Notes under the pieces: model-generated
The model's input: only the letters and a program-made list of their open reading frames with translations
Told to the model about the DNA's origin: nothing
Database searches by the model: none
DNA from: Bacteroidota bacterium
GTDB taxonomy: Bacteria; Bacteroidota; Bacteroidia; Chitinophagales; Chitinophagaceae
Reading direction: 5' to 3'
NCBI GenBank assembly: GCA_025356235.1
Contig: JANXUL010000111.1
Coordinates: 1-38,167 of the forward strand
DNA: 38,167 nt
Program-made: the position numbers and the translations under genes
Shown here: positions 1 through 7,866 of the stretch, piece after piece
Layout of the letters: each line of letters opens with the position of its first letter
Numbering within the stretch: position 1 is the stretch's first letter

Positions 1-35
1 ATGTTACCAAGACCGACTATTAAAAATTTTGACAT
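1..35 (-). CDS. pth: Peptidyl-tRNA hydrolase, N-terminal start only (runs off the window)
   Basis: Reading leftwards from an ATG at 33-35 gives MSKFLIVGLGN before the window ends. The pattern [K/R][F/Y]LIVGLGN is the conserved opening of bacterial peptidyl-tRNA hydrolase, which removes peptides from prematurely released peptidyl-tRNA in the cytoplasm; the Asn in GLGN lines its active site. Only 11 full codons are visible, so the call rests on this motif alone. The ATG lies just three bases beyond the left arm of the repeat element at 39-529, so the gene's upstream sequence is made of that repeat. A dinucleotide-binding Rossmann protein could also begin this way, but the exact GLGN string fits Pth better. 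Confidence 0.65.
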   Translation of the reverse strand, partial: MSKFLIVGLGN

Positions 36-38
36 AAA

Positions 39-60
39 CGTGAGTGGTGAATCGTGAGTT
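39..60. repeat. Left inverted-repeat arm, three GTGARTN heptads
   Basis: Three consecutive 7-base units, GTGAGTG, GTGAATC and GTGAGTT, occupy 40-46, 47-53 and 54-60 after a C at 39. Bases 39-59 are the exact reverse complement of 509-529. The outer edge lies three bases from the pth ATG. Confidence 0.85.
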
Positions 61-69
61 ACTGAGCTG

Positions 70-434
70 TCAGTTGTTGTTTTCGTAAACAATCATTTTG
101 CTAAGCATTTGAAAAGTTTTTACAACCAACAAACCCGTTTCATTCAATTCTTCTTTTTTTAAATATTCTAAAGCTACAGCTAAATCAAAAATAGTATCTA
201 CTTCAATTAATGACCCTCTCGATATTTCATAAAAACGCCTTCTTTCTACGGCAGATTTTCTTGAACTGCCTTCCGCAATATTGAGTTGTATTGATAACCC
301 TGCCGTTCTAAGCTGTTGAGCCATATTAAAACGTTCATCTGGCGGCAGTAATTTGGATATTTTAATGATGCCAATACAAGATTTCTTCCTGTAGCAAATA
401 CATCGAGTTTGGTGTGGGCCAGATTTAAAAACAT
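70..434 (-). pseudogene. Four-helix-bundle (S23 / 23S rRNA IVS) protein gene, frameshifted
   Basis: The protein family (about 120 residues, IVS/S23 four-helix bundle) is recognisable from the MFLNLAHTKLDVFATGR opening at 434 and the later segments LNIAEGSSRKS and RRFYEISRGSLIEVDT. The reading frame is broken once. The N-terminal part runs in one frame to ...LASLK, and the rest (ISKLLPPDERFNMAQQ...) is in another. Adding one A to the A4 run (T4 on the plus strand, 360-363) restores a continuous protein. The gene is therefore either a recent pseudogene or carries a one-base homopolymer error. These proteins form pentamers in known structures but their role is not established. An in-frame Met at 482 would give a longer N-terminus, but the HTKLDV start fits relatives best. 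Confidence 0.8.
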
Positions 435-500
435 ACAGTGGTTAATTTCAGAATGATAAATAAAGTACAACGGAAAGTTCATTCTTAAAATAAGGTCCTC

Positions 501-529
501 TACTCACTACTCACGATTCACCACTCACG
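501..529. repeat. Right inverted-repeat arm, four GTGARTN heptads (minus strand)
   Basis: On the minus strand four units occupy 528-522 (GTGAGTG), 521-515 (GTGAATC), 514-508 (GTGAGTA) and 507-501 (GTGAGTA). Bases 509-529 match the left arm perfectly. The last sense codon and the TGA stop of ccmD (525-530) are built from this arm. Confidence 0.85.
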
Positions 530-740
530 ATCTCTTCTCCAACTTACTTATTTTCCTATCCAGGTTAAATACATATAAAAACAGTCCTAATAAAATCGTT
601 ACCACAACTGCCACCACTACATATATTTTTCCATTGCTGCGCATGGTATCAACAGGTTCCACTGCTGCTGATTGTGCCTGAACGGCAATACTTACCATGA
701 CCAGCACCAGCACACTGATGATTTTTTTTACTTTATTCAT
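525..740 (-). CDS. ccmD: CcmD-like small membrane protein
   Basis: This 71-residue protein has an N-terminal signal-like hydrophobic stretch (residues 7-20, ending AQA/Q), a short polar part and one membrane helix (about 39-57), followed by a basic, coiled tail ISKLEKRS. CcmD is a tiny membrane protein that helps release heme-loaded CcmE from the CcmC complex during cytochrome c maturation. Sequence conservation in the family is low; the call depends largely on size, topology and position. Its start overlaps the end of ccmC by 8 bases, which suggests translational coupling. The C-terminal Ser codon and TGA stop come from the heptad repeat arm, so the original C-terminus may have been changed by that insertion. 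Confidence 0.7.
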   Translation of the reverse strand: MNKVKKIISVLVLVMVSIAVQAQSAAVEPVDTMRSNGKIYVVVAVVVTILLGLFLYVFNLDRKISKLEKRS

Positions 741-1416
741 TTGCCAGTTTTTTTTGGTGAATCATCCCTACCCTGATACGTAAAGTAGTTATCCAGACTG
801 CCAGTAATGTCCAGCCGATAAAAGCAGGATACATAACCGTTCTCATGGCATTGCTGGTATCTTTCGGGTTCAATCCTGGGTTGCCTTCGCTTCCCTGTCC
901 GCCCGGGTGAAGGCTTTCTGTCAATCTCGGCAGTATCCATATGGTAGGAAACAACATGAAGAAAGCGAAAATGTTATATACGGCTCCAATCCTTGCCTGT
1001 TTTTCTTCATCATGAAAACTGCCTTTCAAAACAAAATAAGCGAAATAAATAAGCAGTGCTATCGCTGTGCCATTTTGCTTGGCATCACCACTCCAAGGTT
1101 TACCCCATTGGTAATTGGCCCATATCATTCCGGTAATTAAACCCAATATCCCCAGGAAGGTTCCTGTTCTGGCAAATTCAGTTGAATAGATATCATCAAC
1201 AGGATTCAGGTTACGTAAATATTTTACAGCATATACCACCGAAACGGTAAAACATACCATCATAGCAATCCACATGGGTACATGAAAAAAAAGGTTCCGA
1301 ATGGTTTCTTTCAAAGGAACACCGGGCGGGGATGGCACTTCAACAAAGAAGCCGTATGAGCAGGTATATATCAGTAAAACAAAACTTAGTAACTTCCACC
1401 AGGATTGTCGAATCAT
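733..1416 (-). CDS. ccmC: Cytochrome c biogenesis heme-handling protein CcmC
   Basis: This 227-residue integral membrane protein has about six hydrophobic segments. It loads heme onto CcmE in system I cytochrome c maturation. The two axial heme ligands expected of CcmC are visible as H45 (in FFHVPMW) and H170 (in ESLHPGG). The tryptophan-rich WWD region between them is shortened to WGKPWSGDAKQNG (104-116), a degenerate form. The gene has a TAnnTTTG box 58 bases upstream and is followed by an overlapping ccmD. No ccmA, ccmB, ccmE or ccmF lies in this window. A broader CcsA/CcmC-family label would also be safe. Confidence 0.9.
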   Translation of the reverse strand: MIRQSWWKLLSFVLLIYTCSYGFFVEVPSPPGVPLKETIRNLFFHVPMWIAMMVCFTVSVVYAVKYLRNLNPVDDIYSTEFARTGTFLGILGLITGMIWANYQWGKPWSGDAKQNGTAIALLIYFAYFVLKGSFHDEEKQARIGAVYNIFAFFMLFPTIWILPRLTESLHPGGQGSEGNPGLNPKDTSNAMRTVMYPAFIGWTLLAVWITTLRIRVGMIHQKKLANE

Positions 1417-1473
1417 GTTCTGATTTTTTCAGTCAAATTCTGTCGCACATCTCCAAACTAACAACTGTAAGGG

Positions 1474-1481
1474 CAAAAATA
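1474..1481 (-). promoter_or_regulatory. Promoter -7 box for ccmC-ccmD (TATTTTTG)
   Basis: The minus strand reads TATTTTTG here, a full match to the Bacteroidota -7 consensus TAnnTTTG. It would start transcription near 1468, giving a leader of about 50 bases. A TTG that could serve as the -33 element lies around 1504-1506, with slightly long spacing. Confidence 0.55.
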
Positions 1482-1549
1482 GGTGAAAGGCACGCAATAA
1501 TATCAATGATTGTGTAAAAATTACCTGTTAAAAACCCAATTTCAAAATT

Positions 1550-1583
1550 GCGTAAACCTGTTTATCAATAAGCAGGTTTACGC
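1550..1583. other. Strong 14-bp hairpin in the divergent ccmC / ABC-ATPase gap
   Basis: GCGTAAACCTGTTT at 1550-1563 pairs with 1570-1583 around a 6-base loop (ATCAAT); the only imperfection is one wobble pair. The gap is divergent, so a terminator role is unlikely, and neither side has a T-tract. It sits 36 bases before the start of the ABC gene. It could be an operator, a leader hairpin or a remnant of a repeat. Confidence 0.7.
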
Positions 1584-1619
1584 ACGTTAAATTCAAAAAA
1601 ATCTAAATTATATTTAACT

Positions 1620-3347
1620 ATGGCACTCCCCCTACTGCATATAAAAAACCTTTCTGTGGATTTTTATACTGATGGGGCCAGAACAAGCGCATTACGAAAT
1701 ATTGACATATCTATCCGTCGGGGCGAGATTTTTGCTATTGTGGGCGAGTCGGGCTCCGGAAAATCGGTTACTTCTTTATCCATTTTGCAATTATTACCAA
1801 CACCTCCGGCAGTTTATCGCTCAGGAGAGATATTATTAACAGTTGCTGATAAGACCATAGATATTTTAAAGGTTCCGCGCGAAAAACTGCAGTCTATCCG
1901 GGGCAACCAGGTAGCCATGATCTTTCAGGAACCGATGAGTTCATTAAACCCGGTTTTAACCTGTGGCTTTCAGGTAATGGAAGCCATCAGGCAACACAAT
2001 ACGATTGCACAAGCTGAAGCCAAAACCCGCACCATTGCTCTTTTTGAGAAAGTAAGGTTGCCCGATCCACCGGCGATGTTCCACAGGTATCCACACCAGT
2101 TAAGCGGCGGCCAGAAACAAAGGGTCATGATTGCCATGGCGATGAGTTGCGAACCCTCTTTATTAATCTGCGACGAACCGACTACTGCATTAGACGTAAC
2201 CGTGCAAAAAAATATCCTTCAACTGATCCGTGAGTTACAGGTACAAAACAATATGGGTGTAATTTTTATCACCCACGACCTCAGTGTAGTAGCCGAAATA
2301 GCCGATCGCGTAGCAGTCATGTATAAGGGCAGGATAGTGGAACAAAATTCTGCTAAACAAATATTTAATTATCCCCAGCACCCTTATACCAAAGCCCTGT
2401 TGGCCTGCCGGCCTTTGTTACACGAAAAAGGAGAAAGGTTACCGGTAGTGAGTGATTTTATGGAAGTGGATGGTAGAGGGGAGATTATTGAAAAGTTAGG
2501 CGTTACGGGGCTGGGGATTGGGGTTAATGCCACACAACATACACCCATACCAACCCGCACAATCTTAACTGTAGAAAATTTAAAAGTTTATTTTCCCACC
2601 AAAAAAACAATCCTGGGAAAAGTTACTGCTTACACAAAAGCCGTGGACAATGTAAGCTTCGATGTGTATGAAGGTGAAACACTCGGACTTGTTGGCGAAT
2701 CGGGTTGTGGGAAGAGTACATTAGGCAGGGCCATTCTCCGGTTGATTGAGCCAACTTCTGGCAGTATACATTACAAAGGGTTAGACCTTTTACACACGGC
2801 ACCAAAAACACTCAAATCCCTGCGAAAAGATGTACAGATCATTTTTCAGGATCCGTATTCTTCCTTAAACCCAAGGATGACAATTGGGGATGCGATAGCA
2901 GAACCTTTACAGGTGCATCGGTTATGCAAAACAAAAAAAGAGCGTAAAGATAAAGTGATAGCGTTACTGAAAAAAGTGAACCTCACTCCTGAACATTACC
3001 ATCGTTACCCCCACGAGTTAAGTGGTGGTCAGCGCCAACGGATTGTTATTGCACGGGCACTGGCTTTGCAACCTTCTTTTATTATTTGTGATGAAAGTGT
3101 TTCGGCACTTGATGTAAGTGTTCAGGCGCAGGTATTAAATTTATTGAACGATTTAAAAAAGGAATTTGGATTTACTGCGATTTTTATTTCGCATGACTTG
3201 TCGGTGGTCCGCTACATCAGCGACCGCATTATGGTGATGAACAAGGGCCGGATTGAAGAAATGGGCAGTTCAGAACAGGTATATAATCACCCGAAAACGG
3301 AGTATACCCGAAACCTGATTACTTCCATTCCGAAAGGTATTTTATAG
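1620..3347 (+). CDS. Fused two-domain oligopeptide/dipeptide ABC transporter ATPase
   Basis: This 575-residue protein contains two complete ABC ATPase domains, equivalent to a DppD-DppF (or OppD-OppF, YejF, GsiA) fusion. Domain 1 has Walker A GESGSGKS (42-49), signature LSGGQKQR (161-168) and Walker B with DEP at 185-187. Domain 2 has GESGCGKS (359-366), LSGGQRQR (467-474) and [13 protein letters not shown] variable linker lies around residues 285-315. The C-terminal part of each domain carries the family's peptide-importer tail (HPYTKALL and [10 protein letters not shown]). It should energise uptake of peptides across the inner membrane. No permease or binding-protein gene of the Opp/Dpp type is adjacent, so the partners must lie elsewhere. 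Confidence 0.93.
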   Translation: MALPLLHIKNLSVDFYTDGARTSALRNIDISIRRGEIFAIVGESGSGKSVTSLSILQLLPTPPAVYRSGEILLTVADKTIDILKVPREKLQSIRGNQVAMIFQEPMSSLNPVLTCGFQVMEAIRQHNTIAQAEAKTRTIALFEKVRLPDPPAMFHRYPHQLSGGQKQRVMIAMAMSCEPSLLICDEPTTALDVTVQKNILQLIRELQVQNNMGVIFITHDLSVVAEIADRVAVMYKGRIVEQNSAKQIFNYPQHPYTKALLACRPLLHEKGERLPVVSDFMEVDGRGEIIEKLGVTGLGIGVNATQHTPIPTRTILTVENLKVYFPTKKTILGKVTAYTKAVDNVSFDVYEGETLGLVGESGCGKSTLGRAILRLIEPTSGSIHYKGLDLLHTAPKTLKSLRKDVQIIFQDPYSSLNPRMTIGDAIAEPLQVHRLCKTKKERKDKVIALLKKVNLTPEHYHRYPHELSGGQRQRIVIARALALQPSFIICDESVSALDVSVQAQVLNLLNDLKKEFGFTAIFISHDLSVVRYISDRIMVMNKGRIEEMGSSEQVYNHPKTEYTRNLITSIPKGIL

Positions 3348-3353
3348 ATATAT

Positions 3354-3380
3354 CCGCATAATAATCAACCTATTATGTGG
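3354..3380 (+). terminator. Possible terminator hairpin after the ABC ATPase (no T-tract)
   Basis: CCGCATAATA (3354-3363) pairs with TATTATGTGG (3371-3380), with one wobble pair and a 7-base loop, starting 7 bases after the stop codon. The following sequence CAAATTGG has no T run, so it may be a 3' stabilising hairpin rather than an intrinsic terminator. Confidence 0.35.
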
Positions 3381-3407
3381 CAAATTGGCGTATTGCCTTC
3401 GTTACCT

Positions 3408-3415
3408 TACCTTTG
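3408..3415 (+). promoter_or_regulatory. Promoter -7 box upstream of queA (TACCTTTG)
   Basis: TACCTTTG matches TAnnTTTG exactly, and a TTG at 3385-3387 gives a 20-base gap to the -33 element. This predicts a queA leader of about 95 bases. The leader holds a small perfect hairpin (TTCATG at 3429-3434 with CATGAA at 3441-3446). Confidence 0.6.
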
Positions 3416-3514
3416 CCGACTTCTGAAATTCATGCCGTAACATGAAGTTAGTACCTCCCGCCTATGGCGTGTATACAACTGAATGTGGCTATCATCTAAA
3501 ACAAGATTAGACAC

Positions 3515-4564
3515 ATGAAATTATCACAATTCAAGTTTGACCTTCCACTTAACCTGATTGCCCAGAACCCGACCAAAAGAAGGGAAGACAGCCGAATGAT
3601 GGTTGTTGACCGTAAGAGCGGGCATATGGAGAACAAACATTTCCGCGACATCTTAGAGTATTATGATGATAAGGATGTTTTTGTAGTAAACAACACAAAA
3701 GTATTTCCGGCAAGGATGTATGGCCGTAAAGAAAAGACCGGGGCCAAGATCGAAGTTTTCCTGCTTCGTGAATTGAATAAACCCAACCGTTTATGGGATG
3801 TAATTGTTGATCCCGCAAGAAAAATACGTGTGGGTAATAAATTATACTTTGGCGAAAATGAAGAATTGGTAGCTGAAGTAATTGACAATACCACCAGCCG
3901 TGGCCGTACCATTCGTTTTTTATGGGATGATGATGATGAAAGTTTTAAAAAAATGCTGGAACATTTAGGTGAAACACCTTTACCAAAATACATCAAGCGC
4001 AAGCCTGATGAAGAAGATAAAGAACGTTACCAGACAGTTTATGCCAAGCATGAAGGTGCCGTTGCTGCCCCTACTGCCGGTTTACACTTTAGTAAGGAAT
4101 TGATTAAGCGTTGTGAAATTCAGGGTATCCGTTTTGCAGAAGTTACCTTGCATACCGGCCTGGGTACCTTCCGCCCGATTGAAGTGGAAGACCTGAGTAA
4201 ACATAAGATGGATGCAGAATATTACGCGATTGACGAACAGGCCTGCAGCATCGTAAACAAAGCAAAAGAAACCGGCCACCGCATATGTTCTATCGGTACC
4301 ACAACCATGCGTGCCATGGAAAGTAGTTTCACCGCTCAAAAATTATTAAAACCAAGCGAAGGGTGGACCAATCACTTTATTCACCCGCCGTATAAATTTA
4401 ATGTGGCTGACAGCCTGGTTACCAATTTTCATTTGCCCAAGACGAGTTTACTCATCATGACCTGTGCATTTGCCGGTTATGACCTGGCTATGGAAGCTTA
4501 TAAAAAAGCCATTAAAGATAAATACCGTTTCTTCAGTTATGGAGATGCGTTGTTGATTGTTTAA
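3515..4564 (+). CDS. queA: S-adenosylmethionine:tRNA ribosyltransferase-isomerase
   Basis: QueA transfers and isomerises the ribosyl part of SAM onto 7-aminomethyl-7-deazaguanine in tRNA, giving epoxyqueuosine at the wobble position of GUN anticodons. The 349-residue length is normal. The N-terminal [21 protein letters not shown] is the conserved opening that follows the start. The centre has PTAGLHF (around residue 190) and [14 protein letters not shown], and the C-terminal part has [14 protein letters not shown], all hallmark QueA motifs. The first Met fits the family start exactly. It is transcribed alone and ends at a strong terminator. Other queuosine genes are not in the window. Confidence 0.97.
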   Translation: MKLSQFKFDLPLNLIAQNPTKRREDSRMMVVDRKSGHMENKHFRDILEYYDDKDVFVVNNTKVFPARMYGRKEKTGAKIEVFLLRELNKPNRLWDVIVDPARKIRVGNKLYFGENEELVAEVIDNTTSRGRTIRFLWDDDDESFKKMLEHLGETPLPKYIKRKPDEEDKERYQTVYAKHEGAVAAPTAGLHFSKELIKRCEIQGIRFAEVTLHTGLGTFRPIEVEDLSKHKMDAEYYAIDEQACSIVNKAKETGHRICSIGTTTMRAMESSFTAQKLLKPSEGWTNHFIHPPYKFNVADSLVTNFHLPKTSLLIMTCAFAGYDLAMEAYKKAIKDKYRFFSYGDALLIV

Positions 4565-4582
4565 TGAGCCATACCTATTTAT

Positions 4583-5851
4583 CTAAAGCCTCAACTTACC
4601 GGTTGGGGCTTTATTTTTTGGAGGCGGCCAATAGTCAAATGGTAACATGGAAGCTATTTTTTCCGACCACGCCCAATAGCCTGAGGAAATAAGGTCTATC
4701 CCCTGAAAATAACTTCCGTTCGCCAATACCACCAATGGTTTCCCGGAACTTAAAAAAATATCCGATGTGATCGGGCCTTTACTAACAGAACGTAAAGCCG
4801 ATCTTCCGTATTCATCAGGAAACATTTTAGCAGGGTACCGTACCTGTAAATGATCTGTAAATTCTAATCCGGCAGTAATAGTATCTATAGCATACGCAAT
4901 ACTATCGCCGGGTAAAATTTTATTGATCAATATACTCATCTCATCCGGTCGCTGTATTACTTTACGGTAATATGCCGCAGAATCTTCATTCTCCATACCC
5001 ATATTTTTAGTGATAACAAAAGTTTTTCTTTCTCCTACAGACTTAGCAAACTGGGATTGATAGATTGCCTTCACCCGCTTTTTCTCCGCTTCAGATAACA
5101 CGATTAGTTTTCTGATTTCAAAGCCTCCCTCGATCAACCTATTCCGGTAAACACAACGCATGAAATGCATCATTGATCCGAAATAAGCATCTTCTCTGTT
5201 GAACATCCATCGTTTTTTTAGGCCGCTACGCCCTGTTTCCATTTCTTCAAAGAGCGGGTAACCCTGGTAATAAAACATCTTGGTGGTAAAATTATATTCG
5301 AACTTTATGAGTTCGTATTTTATGATATAACCGAGTGCTTTATTTTCAATCACTAACCGGTCGTCTGCAAATGCTTTTAGTGTGTTTTGCTTTTTGTTAA
5401 ACCTAAATTTAACCATCCCGTGGTTCAGCAATTTACAATCGGTTGCAAATGCAGAACTGCCAATAAAGTTTTCTATGAAAAAAGACCCCCACTTATCCCA
5501 CCCATTTTTTTCATATGGCTCAACAGTCACTTCCTGTAATTCATTTATTTTAGGTTTTAAAACTACTTTCAGGTTAGCGGGTAAATGATTGGATTGCAGG
5601 GTAATGATATAGGTTTCATATCCAATAAAAGAAATAATCAGATCGAACCTGCCTTCGGGGAAATGGATAATACTAAACGCGCCATTATCATCCGAGATAG
5701 TTCCTACTGATGTATTACTTAAAAAAACGTTTGCTGAAACAACCGGTTGATGAGTATCAGAAGTAATGATGTTTCCTTTAAGCGTCTGCTGGCCGAAAGA
5801 AATCATCCCCGGGAATAAACCAATCACTAACACAAAAAAAAGTTTTGGCAT
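4583..5851 (-). CDS. Secreted protein with CarboxypepD_reg-like domain
   Basis: This 422-residue protein starts with a signal peptide (1-20, ending SFG-QQ). Residues about 23-105 form a carboxypeptidase-regulatory-like beta-sandwich of the CarboxypepD_reg-like type (LKGNIITSDTHQPVVSANVFL, then TISDDNGAFSI and FIGYET). In Bacteroidota this domain usually precedes TonB-dependent receptors or surface proteins. The remaining 300 residues do not form a receptor barrel I can recognise; they resemble the hypothetical C-terminal part common in such proteins. It is probably periplasmic or outer-membrane associated. It stands alone, converges on queA, and its substrate is unknown. Confidence 0.75.
   Translation of the reverse strand: MPKLFFVLVIGLFPGMISFGQQTLKGNIITSDTHQPVVSANVFLSNTSVGTISDDNGAFSIIHFPEGRFDLIISFIGYETYIITLQSNHLPANLKVVLKPKINELQEVTVEPYEKNGWDKWGSFFIENFIGSSAFATDCKLLNHGMVKFRFNKKQNTLKAFADDRLVIENKALGYIIKYELIKFEYNFTTKMFYYQGYPLFEEMETGRSGLKKRWMFNREDAYFGSMMHFMRCVYRNRLIEGGFEIRKLIVLSEAEKKRVKAIYQSQFAKSVGERKTFVITKNMGMENEDSAAYYRKVIQRPDEMSILINKILPGDSIAYAIDTITAGLEFTDHLQVRYPAKMFPDEYGRSALRSVSKGPITSDIFLSSGKPLVVLANGSYFQGIDLISSGYWAWSEKIASMLPFDYWPPPKNKAPTGKLRL
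4585..4619 (+). terminator. Rho-independent terminator of queA, inside the opposing gene's 3' end
   Basis: AAAGCCTCAAC (4585-4595) pairs with GTTGGGGCTTT (4602-4612), with one wobble pair and a 6-base loop, followed by ATTTTTT. The hairpin encodes the last codons of the convergent gene whose stop is at 4583-4585. Confidence 0.8.
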
Positions 5852-5893
5852 ACAGTATGGTTTCAGTTATGAAAGGTAAGGACTCCCTTTTCA

Positions 5894-5921
5894 AATAAAA
5901 ACCGCTGAAAAATTCAGCGGT
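5894..5921 (-). terminator. Rho-independent terminator of the lysC operon
   Basis: On the minus strand a 9-bp perfect stem (5921-5913 with 5909-5901) has a 3-base loop and is followed by TTTTATTT. It lies 27 bases after the stop of the small membrane-protein gene, so it ends the lysC transcript. Confidence 0.8.
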
Positions 5922-5947
5922 CAATAGGTTTATTCTTATCAAATCAT

Positions 5948-6394
5948 CTAATTAAAGATGTTTTCAGTATCTTCTTCCAGCACAAGATATTTTTTTCTGC
6001 CGATAGTCAGATAATACAGCATGTATACCAAAACAGGCACGAATGCCAGTACCTGGAACCACAGAAATTCAGGAGGTTTGGCTATATGTGCCACCTTCAT
6101 AATAAACCCTGATAATAAAACGATAATAAAAGCAATATAAACAATCGCATAATATTTCATTCCTGATTTTACTTTAAGGAATTTAGTTTCACCTTCATTG
6201 AGCTGAAGGCTTACTTCGCCGCTGCTGCACCAATCAATTTTGCATTGCATTTTATGGAACCCCGAGGCTATCACGAACTCCTCAGAACTTCCGTTTGTTA
6301 TTTTACCAAGTTCTACATCATCAATAAAAAATTTAATCCCACGGGCTTTGTTTACCCATTCACTTTTCCTGTTCAGAATAATTTTAGCACTCAT
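5948..6394 (-). CDS. Small two-helix membrane protein with N-terminal beta domain
   Basis: This 148-residue protein has a soluble N-terminal domain (about 1-78) with the pattern IKFFIDDVELGKITNG...HKMQCKIDWCSS..LNEGE. I recognise this as a widespread hypothetical family resembling a PEGA-like beta fold. Two hydrophobic helices (about 80-100 and 112-133) and an acidic tail follow. It begins 10 bases after the lysC stop and shares its transcript. Its function is unknown; the link with lysC may be only positional. Confidence 0.7.
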   Translation of the reverse strand: MSAKIILNRKSEWVNKARGIKFFIDDVELGKITNGSSEEFVIASGFHKMQCKIDWCSSGEVSLQLNEGETKFLKVKSGMKYYAIVYIAFIIVLLSGFIMKVAHIAKPPEFLWFQVLAFVPVLVYMLYYLTIGRKKYLVLEEDTENIFN

Positions 6395-6404
6395 GGTTTA
6401 ATTT

Positions 6405-7724
6405 TTATAACCCGAACAACCCTTTATTCAGCAATTGCAAAGTTTTTGTTTTATACGAACTTGGCACCAACAATGAAATATTATGCGGACTTCCGCCATA
6501 ACTAACCATGGTAACCGGTATTTCTTTGATTGATTCGAAAAGTTTCTGCAATACATCATCCGTTTGTGCTATCTCGTTTCCTACAATAGATACAATGGTT
6601 TGGTCTTTATCCACATCAACCGAACCGAATGGTTCCAGTTCTTTCACTATTTGTTTCAAAGACACATCAGTATCGATGGTTACCGATACGGCTACTTCAG
6701 AAGTAGTAATCATATCAATTGACGTATGATATTTTTCAAATACTTCAAACACTTTTCTTAAAAATCCATAGGCCAGTAACATCCGGCTACTTTTAATCTT
6801 GATGGCGATGATACCATCTTTTGCTGCCACCGCTTTCACACCTACACTCCCGGCTTCTTTGGTGATTACCGTACCCGCGGCTTCAGGCTGCATGGTATTC
6901 AGCAATTTAACAGGTACATTTTCCTGTTGCGCCGGCCAGATACAAGTAGGGTGAAGTATCTTGGCACCGAAGTAAGCCAGCTCAGCCGCTTCATCAAAAC
7001 TTAGTTGCTTAATGGCAATGGTTTTTTCAACAATACGCGGATCGTTGTTATGCATACCATCAATATCCGTCCATATTTCGCATACAGTTGCTTTAATAGC
7101 TGCGGCAATCAAAGAGGCGGTATAATCGCTTCCGCCACGTTTTAAATTATCTACTTCGCCTTTTGAATTGCGACAGATATATCCCTGTGTAACGAATAAT
7201 TTTTTCTGGCTGTTTTGTTGCAATAACTGGCTGAGTTTTATCTTGATACTTCCCAATTGTGGTTCTTCATTAGCATCAATGGTCATAAATTCCAATGCAG
7301 GTAACAGCATATGATCAATATCCTGTTCTTCAAGGTACACTGAAAAGAGTTTGGTGCTCATCAATTCACCCTGTGCAAGGATATCTTTATTCAGTGCCTC
7401 ACTAAAAGAAATACGGAGTATGATATTCAGGAATTCAAAATGCTCTGAAACAAGGTCATTTGCTTTTACCCTTGTAGCATTCTGTTTTACCAGATCAAGT
7501 ACAAAACTGCGGTAATGTTCTTCCAGTTTATTTATCTTTTGTTTGGCACCCTCACGATCGCCATTGGCTAAACATTTACTGATTTCTACCAATGCATTTG
7601 TCGTTCCGCTTAAAGCACTTAATACGACAATCGTTGGTTCACCGTCTTTCGTGATCAATTGTGATACCTGGTGCATACGTTCCGGCTTACCCACACTAGT
7701 GCCGCCAAACTTCATTACTTTCAT
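6405..7724 (-). CDS. lysC: Aspartate kinase (monofunctional)
   Basis: This enzyme phosphorylates aspartate, the first step towards lysine, threonine, methionine and diaminopimelate. The 439-residue protein has the N-terminal nucleotide-binding motif KFGGTSVG (5-12), the kinase motifs RGGSDYTAS (196-204) and WTDIDGMHNNDPR (218-230), and C-terminal paired ACT regulatory domains (about 300-439) that normally bind lysine or threonine. It resembles the monofunctional type III enzyme rather than the ThrA fusion. It heads a two-gene operon with the small membrane protein. An exact promoter box lies about 45 bases upstream. Confidence 0.95.
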   Translation of the reverse strand: MKVMKFGGTSVGKPERMHQVSQLITKDGEPTIVVLSALSGTTNALVEISKCLANGDREGAKQKINKLEEHYRSFVLDLVKQNATRVKANDLVSEHFEFLNIILRISFSEALNKDILAQGELMSTKLFSVYLEEQDIDHMLLPALEFMTIDANEEPQLGSIKIKLSQLLQQNSQKKLFVTQGYICRNSKGEVDNLKRGGSDYTASLIAAAIKATVCEIWTDIDGMHNNDPRIVEKTIAIKQLSFDEAAELAYFGAKILHPTCIWPAQQENVPVKLLNTMQPEAAGTVITKEAGSVGVKAVAAKDGIIAIKIKSSRMLLAYGFLRKVFEVFEKYHTSIDMITTSEVAVSVTIDTDVSLKQIVKELEPFGSVDVDKDQTIVSIVGNEIAQTDDVLQKLFESIKEIPVTMVSYGGSPHNISLLVPSSYKTKTLQLLNKGLFGL

Positions 7725-7768
7725 GTGAAACCCCCTCCCCGATTTTTATTGATGAATTAATTGAATTG

Positions 7769-7776
7769 CAAATGTA
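7769..7776 (-). promoter_or_regulatory. Promoter -7 box for lysC (TACATTTG)
   Basis: The minus strand reads TACATTTG, a full match to TAnnTTTG, predicting a leader of about 38 bases before the lysC ATG. I do not see a well-spaced -33 TTG. Confidence 0.5.
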
Positions 7777-7842
7777 CAGTCTGGAACCAAATTACTTCAG
7801 AAGTATTTTATTAACGAATGTTAGCCTGACAGCGGATACCAT

Positions 7843-7850
7843 TAACTTTA
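7843..7850 (+). promoter_or_regulatory. Likely -7 box for the alpha/beta hydrolase gene (TAACTTTA)
   Basis: Seven of eight positions match TAnnTTTG. It would start transcription about 10 bases before the ATG at 7867. Confidence 0.3.
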
Positions 7851-7866
7851 TTACTATTTAAACGAC

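Larger units (their letters stand above)
39..529. mobile_element. Small IVS-like element: four-helix-bundle gene between heptad-repeat inverted arms
   Basis: A single gene (70-434, minus) is bounded by perfect 21-base inverted repeats at 39-59 and 509-529. Each arm is a tandem array of a 7-base unit GTGARTN. This is the layout of the intervening sequences found in some 23S rRNA genes, which carry an S23-type four-helix-bundle ORF on a stem formed by terminal repeats. Here the element is not in rRNA: it fills the whole space between the ccmD stop codon and the pth start codon. No transposase or clear target duplication is visible. Mobility is inferred, not shown. Confidence 0.55.

Noticed and set aside
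246-482. A separate 78-residue protein on the minus strand
   Set aside because: Its first two thirds are the N-terminus of the four-helix-bundle gene; the end is out-of-frame reading after the missing base.
3416-3514. preQ1 or SAM riboswitch in the queA leader
   Set aside because: The leader is long enough, and queA is a fitting target, but I cannot find the preQ1 stem-loop with its A-rich tail or a SAM aptamer core; only small hairpins are present.
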